From assembly GCF_900497695.1 (NCBI RefSeq), contig NZ_UIDD01000003.1, positions 230,234 to 294,233 of the forward strand: a stretch of DNA of 64,000 nt, written 5' to 3'. Source of the stretch: Pseudomonas wadenswilerensis. Lineage in GTDB: Bacteria; Pseudomonadota; Gammaproteobacteria; Pseudomonadales; Pseudomonadaceae. How positions within the stretch are numbered: position 1 is the first letter of the stretch; each line of letters starts with the position of its first letter. Of this stretch, positions 1 through 14,072 are shown piece by piece. The position numbers and the translations under genes are program-made. Below the pieces are notes generated by a model that was given only the letters and a program-made list of their open reading frames with translations, ran no database searches and was not told the DNA's origin.

Positions 1-2
1 CC

Positions 3-632
3 TGTGGCGGTATCGGCCAGGTGCGCATGCAGCAGGGCTTCTTCTCGGTCCAGCAGACCTGCCCACGTTGCCACGGCCAGGGCAAGATCATCACCGACCC
101 GTGCGATTCGTGCCATGGTGAAGGCCGCACCGAAGAGTACAAGACCCTGTCGGTCAAGGTTCCGGCAGGTGTCGACACCGGCGACCGTATTCGTCTGTCC
201 GGTGAGGGCGAGGCCGGTTCGCAAGGTGGCCCGACTGGCGACCTGTACGTTGTGATCAACGTGCGTGAACACTCGATTTTCCAGCGCGACGGCAAGCATC
301 TGTACTGCGAAGTGCCGATCAGCTACACCGACGCTGCCCTGGGTGGCGAGCTGGAAGTGCCGACCCTCGATGGTCGGGTCAAGCTGAAGATCCCGGAAGG
401 TACCCAGACCGGCAAGCAGTTCCGTCTGCGCGGCAAGGGTGTGGCGCCGGTTCGCGGTGGTGGTGCCGGTGACCTGATGTGCCGGGTCGCGGTGGAAACC
501 CCGGTCAACCTCAGCCGTCGTCAGCGCGAGCTGCTCGAAGAGCTGCGTGATTCGCTGGAAGGCGACAGTTCCCATTCGCCGAAAGCCAATGGCTGGTTCG
601 AAGGCGTGAAGCGCTTCTTCGGTGATCTCTAA
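3..632 (+). CDS. dnaJ: Chaperone DnaJ, C-terminal part
   Basis: DnaJ is the Hsp40 co-chaperone that hands unfolded clients to DnaK and stimulates its ATPase. The window opens inside the gene, so the J-domain and Gly/Phe linker are missing; about 209 residues remain. The visible part starts in the zinc region (CGGIGQ, then CPRCHGQG and CDSCHGEG, of the CxxCxGxG repeat type) and continues through the two beta-rich substrate-binding domains to a normal C-terminus. dapB follows after 13 bases, the usual pseudomonad order grpE-dnaK-dnaJ-dapB. Truncation is due only to the window edge. Confidence 0.97.
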   Translation, partial: CGGIGQVRMQQGFFSVQQTCPRCHGQGKIITDPCDSCHGEGRTEEYKTLSVKVPAGVDTGDRIRLSGEGEAGSQGGPTGDLYVVINVREHSIFQRDGKHLYCEVPISYTDAALGGELEVPTLDGRVKLKIPEGTQTGKQFRLRGKGVAPVRGGGAGDLMCRVAVETPVNLSRRQRELLEELRDSLEGDSSHSPKANGWFEGVKRFFGDL

Positions 633-642
633 GAAGGAATAG

Positions 643-1449
<807 letters not shown>

Positions 1450-1477
1450 ACGCTGTTCAGGGGCCGCTGCGCGGCCC

Positions 1478-1568
1478 ATCGCTGGCAAGGCCAGCTCCCA
1501 CAGGAATTGCGCCATGGCTGCAATTCCTGAGTCTCAGTATCTCCTGTGGGAGCTGGCTTGCCAGCGAT
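1478..1568. repeat. REP pair in inverted orientation (REPIN)
   Basis: Two nearly complementary arms, 1478-1504 (ATCGCTGGCAAGGCCAGCTC...) and 1543-1568 (CCTGTGGGAGCTGGCTTGCC...), flank about 38 bases. That spacer holds its own palindrome, CAGGAATTGC (1501-1510) with GCAATTCCTG (1520-1529). This is the form of pseudomonad repetitive extragenic palindromes moved by RAYT transposases. It sits just after the dapB stop and may stabilise or end that transcript. No RAYT gene is in the window. Confidence 0.85.
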
Positions 1569-1646
1569 GCTTTTCCATTCCCGCGACGCCCTGTCGCATT
1601 CCTGCGCCTTTCAGGTACTTCAGTGGTAGACCAAAAAAGCGTTTTT

Positions 1647-1741
1647 CTGTAAGCTACAGCTTTAGTGTGTCCACTAAAAGCGCGCAGATAATTCGACGAA
1701 GAAAGCGGGGTGACGTGTCTATACGTCATTCCGCTTTTTTG
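1647..1741 (+). promoter_or_regulatory. carA leader: two hairpins followed by an intrinsic terminator
   Basis: Three consecutive RNA structures precede carA: CTGTA/TACAG at 1647-1659, TTTAGTG/CACTAAA around 1662-1678, and a hairpin of AAAGCGG (1702-1708) with CCGCTTT (1731-1737) and inner TGACG/CGTCA, running into a T-run. The last has the form of a Rho-independent terminator and ends 45 bases before the carA start. It could end the dapB transcript or act as an attenuator for carAB. The sequence alone cannot decide. Between the REP pair and this element I see nothing else. Confidence 0.65.
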
Positions 1742-1785
1742 CAACCTGCGATCGCCCCTTCAGGCTAGATTTACGGGAGGTCTTC

Positions 1786-2922
1786 TTGACTAAGCCAGCC
1801 ATACTCGCCCTTGCTGATGGCAGCATTTTTCGCGGTGAAGCCATTGGAGCCGACGGTCAGACCGTTGGTGAGGTGGTGTTTAACACCGCAATGACCGGCT
1901 ATCAGGAAATCCTGACTGACCCTTCCTATGCGCAGCAAATCGTTACCCTGACTTACCCGCACATCGGCAACACCGGCACCACGCCGGAAGACGCCGAATC
2001 CGACCGCGTCTGGTCGGCCGGTCTGGTGATTCGCGACCTGCCTCTGATCGCGAGCAACTGGCGCAACAAGCAATCCCTGCCTGATTACCTCAAGGCCCAC
2101 AACGTGGTGGCGATCGCTGGTATCGACACCCGTCGCCTGACCCGCATCCTGCGTGAGAAGGGCGCGCAGAACGGCTGCATCCTCGCCGGCGACAACATCA
2201 GCGAAGAGGCCGCAATCGCCGCCGCTCGCGGCTTCCCGGGCCTGAAGGGCATGGACCTGGCGAAAGTCGTCAGCACCAAGAACAGCTACGAATGGCGCTC
2301 CAGCGTCTGGGAGCTGAAGACCGACAGCCACGCCACCATTGAAGCGTCCGAGCTGCCGTACCACGTGGTTGCCTACGATTTTGGCGTCAAGCTGAACATC
2401 CTGCGCATGCTGGTCGCCCGCGGCTGCCGCCTGACTGTAGTGCCGGCGCAAACCCCGGCCAGCGAAGTCCTCGCGCTCAACCCCGATGGCGTGTTCCTGT
2501 CCAACGGCCCTGGCGATCCGGAGCCTTGCGACTACGCGATCCAGGCGATCAAGGACATCCTCGAAACCGAGATCCCGGTGTTCGGCATTTGCCTGGGTCA
2601 CCAGTTGCTGGCCCTGGCCTCCGGTGCCAAGACCGTGAAAATGGGTCATGGTCACCACGGCGCCAACCACCCGGTCCAGGACCTGGACACCGGCGTTGTG
2701 ATGATCACCAGCCAGAACCACGGCTTTGCGGTTGACGAAGCAACCCTGCCGGGTAACGTGCGCGCCATCCACAAGTCGCTGTTCGACGGCACCCTGCAAG
2801 GCATCGAGCGCACCGACAAGAGCGCGTTCAGCTTCCAGGGCCACCCTGAAGCCAGCCCGGGCCCGACCGACGTCGCGCCACTGTTCGACCGTTTCATCGA
2901 TGCCATGGCCAAGCGCCGCTGA
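1786..2922 (+). CDS. carA: Carbamoyl-phosphate synthase, small (glutaminase) subunit
   Basis: The glutaminase subunit hydrolyses glutamine and channels ammonia to CarB to make carbamoyl phosphate for pyrimidines and arginine. The 378-residue protein has an N-terminal CPSase domain and a C-terminal class I amidotransferase domain. The nucleophile is Cys269 in GICLGHQL, with the His/Glu partners in HPEASPGP near residue 353. The start is TTG at 1786: a GGGAGG ribosome site at 1775-1780 is well placed and the homology begins immediately ([12 protein letters not shown]). It is paired with carB 106 bases downstream. Confidence 0.97.
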   Translation: MTKPAILALADGSIFRGEAIGADGQTVGEVVFNTAMTGYQEILTDPSYAQQIVTLTYPHIGNTGTTPEDAESDRVWSAGLVIRDLPLIASNWRNKQSLPDYLKAHNVVAIAGIDTRRLTRILREKGAQNGCILAGDNISEEAAIAAARGFPGLKGMDLAKVVSTKNSYEWRSSVWELKTDSHATIEASELPYHVVAYDFGVKLNILRMLVARGCRLTVVPAQTPASEVLALNPDGVFLSNGPGDPEPCDYAIQAIKDILETEIPVFGICLGHQLLALASGAKTVKMGHGHHGANHPVQDLDTGVVMITSQNHGFAVDEATLPGNVRAIHKSLFDGTLQGIERTDKSAFSFQGHPEASPGPTDVAPLFDRFIDAMAKRR

Positions 2923-2950
2923 GCATCTGGCGAGAAGGCCCTGGACCGGT

Positions 2951-2998
2951 GCAAGCCGCGTTCAGGTGCCGCCCCCAAGATTGTTCAATGCGGCTTGC
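2951..2998 (+). repeat. Inverted repeat between carA and carB
   Basis: GCAAGCCGC (2951-2959) is perfectly complementary to GCGGCTTGC (2990-2998), with a 30-base loop. There is no T-run after it, so it is not a standard terminator. It may be a processing or stability hairpin within the carA-carB message. No open frame of note lies in this 106-base gap. Confidence 0.5.
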
Positions 2999-3028
2999 CG
3001 ACTGACCTGCGGAATTGAGTGACAACCC

Positions 3029-6246
<3,218 letters not shown>

Positions 6247-6250
<4 letters not shown>

Positions 6251-6723
6251 TCAAATACCCGATGACTGTCCAGGGCCATCGCGCCCTGGAAGATGAGCAT
6301 GAATTCCTCAGCAAGACCGAGCGTCCGCGCCTGAGCCAGGCCATTGGCGAGGCCCGCGAACTCGGTGACCTCAAGGAAAACGCCGAATACCACGCTGCCC
6401 GTGAAGAGCAGGGTATGGTCGAAGCGCGAATCCGTGATATCGAAGGGCGTCTGCAGAACGCGGTGGTCATTGATGTCACCACTATTGCGCACACCGGCAA
6501 GGTGATCTTCGGCACTACCGTCGAAATCGCCAACGTCGAGACGGACGAAAGCTTGAAGTACAAGATCGTCGGTGAGGATGAAGCCGACATCAAATCCGGC
6601 AAACTGTCGGTGGGTTCGCCCATCGCCCGTGCTCTGATCGGCAAGGAAGAAGGCGACGTTGTGGCGGTGAAAACCCCGAGCGGCCTGGTCGAGTACGAGA
6701 TTGTCGAAGTCGCCCACATTTGA
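6247..6723 (+). CDS. greA: Transcription elongation factor GreA
   Basis: GreA enters the RNA polymerase secondary channel and triggers cleavage of backtracked RNA. The 158-residue length is standard. The N-terminal coiled-coil hairpin carries the acidic tip in [15 protein letters not shown] (about residues 38-52), and the C-terminal half is the FKBP-like domain ending in [10 protein letters not shown]. It overlaps carB by four bases (ATGA). A GC hairpin, CCGCGGC/GCCGCGG at 6730-6746, follows the stop but lacks a T-run, so the downstream small gene may be read from the same message. Confidence 0.97.
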
Positions 6724-7147
6724 CCGTCGCCGCGGCTTTGCCGCGGCCCCGGTGATCTGGCAACTGACCCAGGTGTTCTGGGTTGGTGGCCTGTGGATGC
6801 TGCATTTCGGTCTGTTGCCGGCGTTGGGCCAGATTGGCCTGGCGCCGCTGCTGATCGAGGATATTGGCAGCCTGATGGCATCGTTGCTGGTGGCGTTTGC
6901 GGCGTTTTGCGCAGGCGTGCAGGCACTGGTGCTGATTCAGGCTCAGGGCCTGGCCAGTCTGTGGCGGGACATGCGGGGGCAGTTGCTGTCGATGGCGATG
7001 CTGGCGTGCGTGGTGTATTTCGCCTTGCGCATGGGCATGCCGGAGGAGTTGCGCTGGCAGCTGTTCTGCTACCTGGTGCTGGGCCTGACCGGCTTGCTGC
7101 TGGTCATGCAACCCGTGCCGGGCAGGGCGCGCAAGGCGCGCCACTGA
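6701..7147 (+). CDS. DUF4149-type small inner-membrane protein
   Basis: I recognise this only as the conserved membrane protein usually found between greA and yhbY in pseudomonads; its function is unknown. From the TTG at 6701 it is 148 residues with about four hydrophobic segments: [18 protein letters not shown], a second near residues 50-75, a third around [15 protein letters not shown], and [16 protein letters not shown]. It ends in a basic tail (GRARKARH). The start is uncertain: TTG 6701 lies inside greA, while GTG 6752 is also in frame and would give 131 residues. It converges on yhbY. Confidence 0.8.
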   Translation: MSKSPTFDRRRGFAAAPVIWQLTQVFWVGGLWMLHFGLLPALGQIGLAPLLIEDIGSLMASLLVAFAAFCAGVQALVLIQAQGLASLWRDMRGQLLSMAMLACVVYFALRMGMPEELRWQLFCYLVLGLTGLLLVMQPVPGRARKARH

Positions 7148-7159
7148 CCGGGGCGAACA

Positions 7160-7468
7160 TCACTTGTAACGGTGGATGTTCGACAGCTGTTTGTTCGGCT
7201 GCGGATTGCGGCGATAGATCAGCGCTTTCTTGCCGATGGTCTGTACCAGTTCGGCGCGGCCGGCCTTGCACAGCGCGGCAATTGCGGCAGCACGCTCTTC
7301 GCGGTCTTCGGAGCGAATCTCGACTTTGATCAGTTCGTGATCGGCCAGAGCGCGTTCGAGTTCGGCGATAACCCCTTCAGTCAGCCCGTTGCCTGCCACA
7401 ATCAGAACTGGTTTCAGGTCGTGGCCAATGGATTTGTACTGTTTCTTCTGCTCGTTATTGAGCGGCAT
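7160..7468 (-). CDS. yhbY: CRM-domain RNA-binding protein YhbY
   Basis: This is a single-domain CRM protein of 102 residues; the E. coli homologue associates with pre-50S ribosomal particles. The hallmark is GHDLKPVLIVAGNGLTEGV near residues 15-33, with GxxG-like spacing, and the tail RRNPQPNKQLSNIHRYK is basic. It is transcribed away from rlmE, with a 100-base divergent region between them. That pairing of ribosome-assembly genes is conserved in gammaproteobacteria. Confidence 0.93.
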   Translation of the reverse strand: MPLNNEQKKQYKSIGHDLKPVLIVAGNGLTEGVIAELERALADHELIKVEIRSEDREERAAAIAALCKAGRAELVQTIGKKALIYRRNPQPNKQLSNIHRYK

Positions 7469-7568
7469 AATCTGACCCTTTGTCTGATTCTGTAAAAATG
7501 GCGGCCATTTTACCCGAGGGCCCGTGGATCCGCCCAGTTAATCACGACCCTTATCATCGAGGTGCCCA

Positions 7569-8192
7569 ATGGCGCGTTCCAAGACAAGCCTTGGCTGGCT
7601 GAAAGAACACTTCAACGATCCTTACGTTAAAAAAGCGCAAAAGGATGGTTATCGCTCGCGTGCGAGCTATAAATTGCTGGAAATTCAAGAAAAGTACCGG
7701 ATTATCCGCCCGGGTATGAGTGTCGTCGATCTCGGCGCGGCGCCGGGTGGCTGGTCGCAGGTGACCAGTCGTCTGATCGGCGGTCAGGGCCGCTTGATCG
7801 CTTCCGATATCCTGGAAATGGACAGTATTCCCGACGTTACCTTCATCCAGGGCGACTTTACCCAGGACGAAGTGCTGGCACAGATCCTTGAGGCGGTGGG
7901 TAATTCGCATGTAGACCTTGTGATTTCCGATATGGCCCCCAATATGAGTGGTACGCCTGCCGTGGATATTCCCAAGGCCATGTTTCTCTGTGAGCTGGCC
8001 ATTGATCTGGCGACCCGGGTACTCAAGCCGGGTGGTGATTTCCTGATCAAGATTTTCCAGGGCGAAGGGTTTGACGTATACCTCAAGGACGCTCGTCAGA
8101 AATTCGACAAGGTCCAGATGCTCAAACCTGATTCTTCGCGGGACCGCTCCCGTGAACAGTACTTGCTGGCGAGGGGTTACCGCGGCGAGTAG
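7569..8192 (+). CDS. rlmE: 23S rRNA 2'-O-ribose methyltransferase RlmE (FtsJ/RrmJ)
   Basis: RlmE methylates the 2'-OH of U2552 in the 23S A-loop during late 50S assembly. The 207-residue protein shows the SAM-binding motif [12 protein letters not shown] and the K-D-K-E catalytic set of the family: Lys in [10 protein letters not shown], Asp in SDMAPNMSG, Lys in [11 protein letters not shown] and a downstream Glu. It is followed by ftsH after about 200 bases, the classical rrmJ-ftsH pairing, which is heat-shock controlled in E. coli. I do not see a clear sigma-32 promoter here. Confidence 0.96.
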   Translation: MARSKTSLGWLKEHFNDPYVKKAQKDGYRSRASYKLLEIQEKYRIIRPGMSVVDLGAAPGGWSQVTSRLIGGQGRLIASDILEMDSIPDVTFIQGDFTQDEVLAQILEAVGNSHVDLVISDMAPNMSGTPAVDIPKAMFLCELAIDLATRVLKPGGDFLIKIFQGEGFDVYLKDARQKFDKVQMLKPDSSRDRSREQYLLARGYRGE

Positions 8193-8396
8193 GGGCGTCA
8201 GGCCGGCGGCTTCCAGGGTGTCCGATAGTTTTTTCCAATCGGCTCTCCTGCCTGACCTGGATGTACTTCGTGTAGTCTAGGTTTCACAAAGGGTTACAGA
8301 CGGCGCCTGCAGATGTGTAGGTTATGTAGTAAGTTAAGCCGGTGAATATCATGCGAGGCACGGCTGCGCCGTCAGCCGGCTTCAGAGGGTAGCTAA

Positions 8397-10313
8397 TTGA
8401 ACGATATGGCAAAGAACTTGATCCTGTGGTTGATCATCGCGGCTGTCCTGGTGACGGTGATGAACAACTTCTCCAGCCCGAATGAGCCGCAGACCCTCAA
8501 CTATTCCGACTTCATTCAGCAGGTCAAGGATGGCAAGGTCGAGCGCGTTGCGGTCGACGGCTACGTCATTACCGGTAAACGTACCGATGGCGACAGCTTC
8601 AAGACCATCCGTCCGGCCATTCAGGACAACGGCCTGATCGGCGACCTGGTCGACAACCACGTCGTGGTCGAAGGCAAGCAGCCAGAGCAGCAGAGCATCT
8701 GGACCCAACTGCTGGTCGCCAGCTTCCCGATCCTGGTCATCATTGCCGTATTCATGTTCTTCATGCGTCAGATGCAGGGCGGCGCCGGTGGCAAGGGCGG
8801 GCCGATGAGCTTCGGCAAGAGCAAGGCGCGCCTGCTTTCCGAAGACCAGGTGAAAACCACCCTGGCCGACGTCGCTGGTTGCGACGAAGCCAAGGAAGAA
8901 GTCGGCGAGCTGGTCGAATTTCTGCGCGACCCAGGCAAGTTCCAGCGCCTGGGCGGTCGTATTCCTCGCGGCGTGCTCATGGTTGGCCCGCCAGGTACCG
9001 GTAAGACCCTGATAGCCAAGGCCATTGCCGGCGAAGCCAAGGTGCCGTTCTTCACCATCTCCGGCTCCGACTTTGTCGAGATGTTCGTAGGTGTTGGTGC
9101 CAGCCGTGTGCGCGACATGTTCGAGCAGGCCAAGAAGCATGCTCCGTGCATCATCTTCATCGACGAAATCGACGCCGTCGGCCGCCATCGTGGTGCCGGC
9201 ATGGGCGGCGGTCACGACGAACGCGAGCAGACCCTCAACCAGTTGCTGGTGGAGATGGACGGCTTCGAAATGAACGACGGCATCATCGTCATCGCCGCGA
9301 CCAACCGTCCGGACGTACTCGACCCGGCGCTGCTGCGTCCGGGCCGTTTCGACCGCCAGGTGGTGGTTGGCCTGCCGGATATCCGTGGCCGTGAGCAGAT
9401 CCTCAAAGTGCATATGCGCAAGGTGCCGATTGGCGAGAACGTCAATCCAGCGGTCATTGCCCGTGGTACTCCAGGTTTCTCCGGTGCGGACCTGGCCAAC
9501 CTGGTCAACGAGGCGTCGTTGTTCGCTGCCCGTGGTGGCAAGCGCGTCGTCGAGATGAAAGAGTTCGAGCTGGCCAAAGACAAGATCATGATGGGCGCCG
9601 AGCGCAAGAGCATGGTCATGTCCGAGAAAGAGAAGCAGAACACCGCTTATCACGAGGCTGGTCACGCCATTGTCGGTCGCGTCGTGCCCGAGCATGACCC
9701 GGTCTACAAGGTATCGATCATTCCGCGGGGCCGGGCACTGGGTGTCACCATGTTCCTGCCTGAGGAAGACCGCTACAGCCTGTCCAAGCGCGCGCTGATC
9801 AGCCAGATCTGCTCGCTGTACGGTGGCCGTATCGCCGAAGAGATGACCCTGGGCTTCGATGGCGTCACCACCGGTGCATCCAACGACATCATGCGTGCCA
9901 GCCAGATCGCCCGTAACATGGTCACTAAATGGGGTCTGTCGGAAAAACTCGGTCCGCTGATGTATGCCGAAGAAGAAGGCGAAGTGTTTCTGGGCCGCAG
10001 TGCCGGTTCCCAGCACGCCAGCGTCTCCGGTGAAACCGCCAAGCTGATCGACTCCGAAGTGCGCAGCATCATTGACCAGTGCTATGCCACGGCCAAGCAG
10101 ATCCTCACTGAGAACCGCGACAAGCTCGACGCCATGGCCGATGCGCTGATGAAGTACGAGACCATCGATGCCGATCAGATCGACGACATCATGGCTGGTC
10201 GCGAGCCACGCGAGCCGCGTGATTGGGAAGGTGGGTCAGGCACTCCAGGCACCTCTGCTCCGCAGAGCGATCGCCCAGAGTCGCCGATCGGCGGTCCAGC
10301 GGCGCAAGTCTAA
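8397..10313 (+). CDS. ftsH: ATP-dependent zinc metalloprotease FtsH
   Basis: FtsH is the hexameric inner-membrane AAA+ protease that degrades misfolded membrane proteins and regulators such as LpxC. The 638-residue protein has a first transmembrane helix ([16 protein letters not shown]), a periplasmic loop, a second helix near residues 103-122, Walker A GPPGTGKT (197-204), Walker [12 protein letters not shown] and the zinc motif HEAGH at 419-423. The start is TTG 8397, because GAGGG at 8384-8388 is eight bases away; the in-frame ATG at 8406 is too far from it. A small hairpin (8361-8378) precedes the ribosome site. Confidence 0.97.
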   Translation: MNDMAKNLILWLIIAAVLVTVMNNFSSPNEPQTLNYSDFIQQVKDGKVERVAVDGYVITGKRTDGDSFKTIRPAIQDNGLIGDLVDNHVVVEGKQPEQQSIWTQLLVASFPILVIIAVFMFFMRQMQGGAGGKGGPMSFGKSKARLLSEDQVKTTLADVAGCDEAKEEVGELVEFLRDPGKFQRLGGRIPRGVLMVGPPGTGKTLIAKAIAGEAKVPFFTISGSDFVEMFVGVGASRVRDMFEQAKKHAPCIIFIDEIDAVGRHRGAGMGGGHDEREQTLNQLLVEMDGFEMNDGIIVIAATNRPDVLDPALLRPGRFDRQVVVGLPDIRGREQILKVHMRKVPIGENVNPAVIARGTPGFSGADLANLVNEASLFAARGGKRVVEMKEFELAKDKIMMGAERKSMVMSEKEKQNTAYHEAGHAIVGRVVPEHDPVYKVSIIPRGRALGVTMFLPEEDRYSLSKRALISQICSLYGGRIAEEMTLGFDGVTTGASNDIMRASQIARNMVTKWGLSEKLGPLMYAEEEGEVFLGRSAGSQHASVSGETAKLIDSEVRSIIDQCYATAKQILTENRDKLDAMADALMKYETIDADQIDDIMAGREPREPRDWEGGSGTPGTSAPQSDRPESPIGGPAAQV

Positions 10314-10321
10314 GGGCACAT

Positions 10322-11173
10322 ATGACCTCACAGCAGTACCCGACCCGGTTGCCTTGCGGCAACCGGGTTCTTGATTTGTCCCGTACCCATGTCATGGGTA
10401 TCCTCAATATCACCCCCGATTCCTTCTCCGATGGCGGCCGCTTCACCCAGCGTGACGCAGCCTTGCGTCACGCCGAGGCGATGGTGGCTGCCGGTGCGAC
10501 CCTGGTCGATGTCGGTGGCGAGTCCACCCGCCCTGGCGCTCGCGCGGTGTCGGCGCTTGAAGAACTGGAGCGCGTTGCGCCGATCGTCGAGGCGATCAGT
10601 CGCGAACTCGATGTGATCATCTCGGTCGATACTTCGACGCCAGCGGTGATCCGTGAGTCGGCCAGGCTCGGTGCCGGGCTGATCAACGATGTGCGCTCGC
10701 TCAGTCGTGATGGCGCCCTGGATGCCGCAGCAGCTACCGGTTTGCCGGTGTGCCTGATGCATATGCGTGGCGAGCCGGGCGATATGCAGGATAATCCTCA
10801 TTACGAGGATGTCACCGCCGAGGTGGCGAGCTATCTTGAAGAGCGAATGGCTGCCTGCGCGGCCGTGGGCATCGAGGCCGGGCGGATCATCCTCGATCCG
10901 GGTTTCGGCTTCGCCAAGACCCTGGAACACAACCTCAGCCTGTTCAAGCACATGGAGGCGCTCCATCGGTTGGGGCGTCCTTTGCTGGTGGGTGTTTCTC
11001 GCAAGAGCATGATCGGTCTGGCCCTGGGCCGCCCGGTCGGAGAACGGCTCTATGGCGGCCTGGCCCTGGCTGCGCTGGCGATGACCAAGGGAGCGAGCAT
11101 ATTGCGCGTTCACGATGTCGCCGAAACCGCCGATGTAGTGCGGATGATTGCTGCGGTGCAAGCCGCCGAATAA
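10322..11173 (+). CDS. folP: Dihydropteroate synthase
   Basis: FolP condenses p-aminobenzoate with dihydropterin pyrophosphate in folate synthesis and is the sulfonamide target. From ATG 10322 it is 283 residues, the usual length. An upstream in-frame extension would run into ftsH and is not homologous. Signatures are [14 protein letters not shown] near residue 25, [11 protein letters not shown] near residue 60 and [11 protein letters not shown] in the C-terminal half. It lies eight bases after ftsH, as in many gammaproteobacteria, and shortly before glmM. Confidence 0.96.
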   Translation: MTSQQYPTRLPCGNRVLDLSRTHVMGILNITPDSFSDGGRFTQRDAALRHAEAMVAAGATLVDVGGESTRPGARAVSALEELERVAPIVEAISRELDVIISVDTSTPAVIRESARLGAGLINDVRSLSRDGALDAAAATGLPVCLMHMRGEPGDMQDNPHYEDVTAEVASYLEERMAACAAVGIEAGRIILDPGFGFAKTLEHNLSLFKHMEALHRLGRPLLVGVSRKSMIGLALGRPVGERLYGGLALAALAMTKGASILRVHDVAETADVVRMIAAVQAAE

Positions 11174-11189
11174 GAGTGATGGAGCATCT

Positions 11190-12530
11190 ATGAGCAGAAA
11201 ATACTTTGGCACCGATGGCATTCGTGGCCGTGTCGGCGAGTTTCCGATTACCCCTGATTTCATGCTCAAGCTCGGTTGGGCTGCGGGTATGGCCTTTCGC
11301 AAGCAAGGCGCTTGCCGGGTACTGGTCGGTAAGGACACGCGAATTTCGGGCTACATGTTCGAGTCGGCACTGGAAGCCGGATTGTCGGCGGCTGGCGCTG
11401 ATGTGATGCTGCTCGGGCCGATGCCGACCCCGGCCATCGCCTACCTGACCCGCACCTTCCACGCCGAAGCGGGCATTGTCATCAGTGCGTCGCACAACCC
11501 GCATGACGACAACGGCATCAAGTTCTTCTCCGGCCAGGGCACCAAGCTGCCGGACGAAGTCGAACTGATGATCGAGGAGCTGCTCGACCAGCCGATGACC
11601 GTGGTCGAATCGAGCAAGCTGGGCAAGGTGTCGCGTATCAACGATGCGGCTGGCCGTTACATCGAATTCTGCAAGAGCAGCGTGCCGAGCAGCACCGATT
11701 TTGCCGGTCTCAAGCTGGTGGTCGACTGCGCTCACGGTGCTACCTACAAGGTCGCGCCAAGCGTGTTCCGCGAGCTGGGTGCCGATGTCACCGTGCTGTC
11801 GGCACAGCCCGATGGTCTGAACATCAACGAAAACTGTGGTTCGACCCACATCGAGTCGCTGCAGGCGGCGGTCCTGGTTGGTCATGCCGACCTGGGTATC
11901 GCCTTCGATGGCGACGGCGACCGTGTCCTGATGGTCGATCACACCGGTGCCATCGTCGATGGCGACGAACTGCTGTTCATCATCGCCCGTGACCTGCACG
12001 AGCGTGGCAAGCTGCAGGGTGGGGTGGTGGGTACCCTGATGAGCAACCTGGGGCTGGAGCTGGCCCTGAAGGACCTCGACATCCCGTTCGTGCGCGCCAA
12101 GGTCGGTGACCGCTACGTGATGGCCGAGCTGCTGGGGCGCGACTGGGTGATCGGTGGCGAGAACTCCGGGCACGTGGTGTGCTGCAACCACACCACCACT
12201 GGTGATGCGATCATCGCCGCGCTGCAGGTGCTGATGGCCCTCAAACGCCGCGAAGAGACCCTGGCCCAGGCCCGTCAGGCCCTGCGCAAATGCCCGCAGG
12301 TGCTGATCAATGTGCGCTTCGGTGCGAGCAAAGTCGACCCCCTGGAGCATCCGGCTGTCCAGGAGGCCAGTGCCAAGGTTACCGAGGCCCTGGCCGGTCG
12401 TGGCCGTGTGCTGCTGCGCAAGTCCGGGACAGAGCCTCTGGTGCGGGTAATGGTCGAAGGCGAGGATGAAAATCAGGTCCGCGGCCACGCCGAAGCCCTG
12501 GCAAAACTGGTAAGTGAAGTTTGCGTTTGA
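11190..12530 (+). CDS. glmM: Phosphoglucosamine mutase
   Basis: GlmM converts glucosamine-6-phosphate to glucosamine-1-phosphate for UDP-GlcNAc, and so for peptidoglycan and LPS. The 446-residue protein has the phosphoserine loop [12 protein letters not shown] with Ser101, the Mg-binding DGDGDR near residue 243 and a C-terminal phosphate-binding segment [12 protein letters not shown] chose ATG 11190 ([13 protein letters not shown]), preceded by GATGGAG. It forms the ftsH-folP-glmM run conserved in gammaproteobacteria. Confidence 0.97.
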   Translation: MSRKYFGTDGIRGRVGEFPITPDFMLKLGWAAGMAFRKQGACRVLVGKDTRISGYMFESALEAGLSAAGADVMLLGPMPTPAIAYLTRTFHAEAGIVISASHNPHDDNGIKFFSGQGTKLPDEVELMIEELLDQPMTVVESSKLGKVSRINDAAGRYIEFCKSSVPSSTDFAGLKLVVDCAHGATYKVAPSVFRELGADVTVLSAQPDGLNINENCGSTHIESLQAAVLVGHADLGIAFDGDGDRVLMVDHTGAIVDGDELLFIIARDLHERGKLQGGVVGTLMSNLGLELALKDLDIPFVRAKVGDRYVMAELLGRDWVIGGENSGHVVCCNHTTTGDAIIAALQVLMALKRREETLAQARQALRKCPQVLINVRFGASKVDPLEHPAVQEASAKVTEALAGRGRVLLRKSGTEPLVRVMVEGEDENQVRGHAEALAKLVSEVCV

Positions 12531-12596
12531 AATACGCTTGCCAGAGGTGATTGGGTTGGGTAACATCTGCGCCCTCTTTGACCGACGAGGTACAGC

Positions 12597-13352
12597 ATGC
12601 GTCGCCCTATGGTAGCTGGTAACTGGAAGATGCACGGTACCCGCGCCAGCGTCGCTGAGCTGATCAAGGGCTTGAGTAATCTCGCCCTGCCGAGCGGTGT
12701 CGAGGTCGCGGTGTTTCCCCCCGCCCTGTACATCAATCAGGTAATTGATGGCGTACAAGGCAAGGCGATCGCCGTCGGCGCTCAGAATTCTGCGGTACAG
12801 CCTGAGCAAGGCGCACTGACCGGTGAAATTGCACCGAGTCAACTGGCCGAGGCAGGTTGCGAGCTGGTACTGATTGGGCACTCCGAGCGCCGCCAGATCA
12901 TTGGCGAGAACGACGAAGTCCTCAATCGCAAGTTCGCTGCGGCACAGGCTTGTGGTTTGAAGCCGGTGCTCTGTGTAGGGGAAACCCTCGAAGAGCGCGA
13001 AGCGGGTAAAACGCTTGAGATTGTCGGGCGTCAGCTGGACAGCGTCATCGAAGCGTTCGGTGTCGAAGTCTTCGCCAGTGCGGTGATTGCCTATGAGCCT
13101 GTATGGGCCATCGGTACAGGGCTGACAGCCTCGCCACAGCAGGCTCAGGATGTGCATAAGGCCATTCGCGAGCAGCTGGCGGCAAAGAACCCGGAAGTCG
13201 CAGCGAGTGTGCGGCTTCTATACGGCGGCAGCGTGAAGGCGGCCAATGCGGCTGAACTGTTCGGCATGCCGGATATCGATGGGGGCCTGATTGGTGGGGC
13301 TTCCCTGAACGCAGACGAATTCGGTGCAATTTGTCGCGCCGCAGGAAACTGA
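12597..13352 (+). CDS. tpiA: Triosephosphate isomerase
   Basis: TpiA interconverts dihydroxyacetone phosphate and glyceraldehyde-3-phosphate in the cytosol. The 251-residue TIM barrel carries the substrate Lys in NWKMHG, the catalytic His in IGHSERRQ near residue 95, the catalytic Glu in [11 protein letters not shown] near residue 167 and the phosphate-binding YGGSV/GGASL loops. secG begins four bases after the tpiA stop, so the two are cotranscribed. Confidence 0.97.
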   Translation: MRRPMVAGNWKMHGTRASVAELIKGLSNLALPSGVEVAVFPPALYINQVIDGVQGKAIAVGAQNSAVQPEQGALTGEIAPSQLAEAGCELVLIGHSERRQIIGENDEVLNRKFAAAQACGLKPVLCVGETLEEREAGKTLEIVGRQLDSVIEAFGVEVFASAVIAYEPVWAIGTGLTASPQQAQDVHKAIREQLAAKNPEVAASVRLLYGGSVKAANAAELFGMPDIDGGLIGGASLNADEFGAICRAAGN

Positions 13353-13355
13353 AAA

Positions 13356-13742
13356 ATGCTGGAAACAGTGATCGTTGTTTTGCATCTGTTGGGCGCGCTG
13401 GGTTTGGTAGTGCTGGTGTTGCTGCAACAGGGTAAAGGTGCGGAAGCGGGTGCATCTTTCGGCGCAGGTGCTTCAAATACTGTGTTCGGAAGCCAAGGTT
13501 CTGCTACCTTTCTGAGTAAGTTTACTGCTATACTAGCTGCCTCTTTCTTCTTAACTGCTCTTGGGTTAGGATACTTTGCTAAGGAGAAAGCTCAAGAGCT
13601 GACTCAAGTAGGGTTGCCAGATCCAGCGGTCTTGGAAGTGAAGCAGCAAAAGCCGGCAACAGATGATGTACCGGTGCTCCAGGAGCAGAAGAGCGAAGCC
13701 ACTAACACTGGTGATGTTCCTCCCGCTCAAGAGCAGAAGTAA
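13356..13742 (+). CDS. secG: Protein translocase subunit SecG
   Basis: SecG is the small auxiliary subunit of the SecYEG channel. The 128-residue protein has two transmembrane helices ([19 protein letters not shown] and the segment near [19 protein letters not shown]), joined by the glycine-rich loop [17 protein letters not shown] typical of the family. The tail is hydrophilic and Gln/Glu-rich ([10 protein letters not shown]), longer than in E. coli. tRNA-Leu follows after 19 bases and probably shares the transcript. Confidence 0.95.
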   Translation: MLETVIVVLHLLGALGLVVLVLLQQGKGAEAGASFGAGASNTVFGSQGSATFLSKFTAILAASFFLTALGLGYFAKEKAQELTQVGLPDPAVLEVKQQKPATDDVPVLQEQKSEATNTGDVPPAQEQK

Positions 13743-13761
13743 CGGGTTTCAAAGTAGTATT

Positions 13762-13847
13762 GCCGAGGTGGTGGAATTGGTAGACACGCAACCTTGAGGT
13801 GGTTGTGCCCATAGGGTGTAGGGGTTCGAGTCCCCTTCTCGGTACCA
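13762..13847 (+). tRNA. tRNA-Leu (anticodon GAG)
   Basis: An 86-base class II tRNA with the CCA end encoded (13845-13847). The anticodon arm CAACC-TTGAGGT-GGTTG gives anticodon GAG, reading CUU/CUC Leu codons. It has a variable arm and the T-loop GGTTCGAGTCC. It follows secG directly and is closed by a terminator at 13861. Confidence 0.97.
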
Positions 13848-13860
13848 ATTGAAACAAGAC

Positions 13861-13884
13861 AGCCCGCTACAGCGGGCTTTCTTG
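13861..13884 (+). terminator. Intrinsic terminator after tRNA-Leu
   Basis: AGCCCGCT (13861-13868) pairs with AGCGGGCT (13871-13878), followed by a T-rich stretch. It ends the secG/tRNA-Leu unit. Confidence 0.8.
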
Positions 13885-13899
13885 TAGGTGGAGGTTAGA

Positions 13900-13928
13900 T
13901 TGACCCTGTCGGGGTTCGGTCGTATACT
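13900..13928 (+). promoter_or_regulatory. Sigma-70 promoter of the initiator tRNA
   Basis: TTGACC at 13900-13905 and TATACT at 13923-13928 are separated by exactly 17 bases. They are followed by a C-rich discriminator (TTCGCCCC) like those of stringently controlled stable-RNA promoters. The predicted start near 13935 is about ten bases before the mature tRNA. Confidence 0.75.
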
Positions 13929-13944
13929 TTCGCCCCAGCTTTGT

Positions 13945-14021
<77 letters not shown>

Positions 14022-14031
14022 GTTTCAGCGG

Positions 14032-14056
14032 AGCCCCTTTTGCAGGGGCTTTTTCT
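14032..14056 (+). terminator. Intrinsic terminator after tRNA-fMet
   Basis: AGCCCCT (14032-14038) pairs with AGGGGCT (14044-14050), then TTTTCTT. Transcription into rimP must either read through it or start downstream. Confidence 0.8.
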
Positions 14057-14072
14057 TGGCTGAACAGTCATA

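Noticed and set aside
1478..1568. CRISPR-like repeats
   Set aside because: Only inverted pairs of REP type are present; no regularly spaced direct repeats and no cas genes anywhere in the window.
8193..8396. Heat-shock (sigma-32) promoter before ftsH
   Set aside because: No CTTGAA / CCCCAT-like pair at suitable spacing; only a small hairpin was found.
10223..10321. 33-residue N-terminal extension of folP inside ftsH
   Set aside because: No homology or ribosome site; DHPS normally starts at the ATG at 10322.
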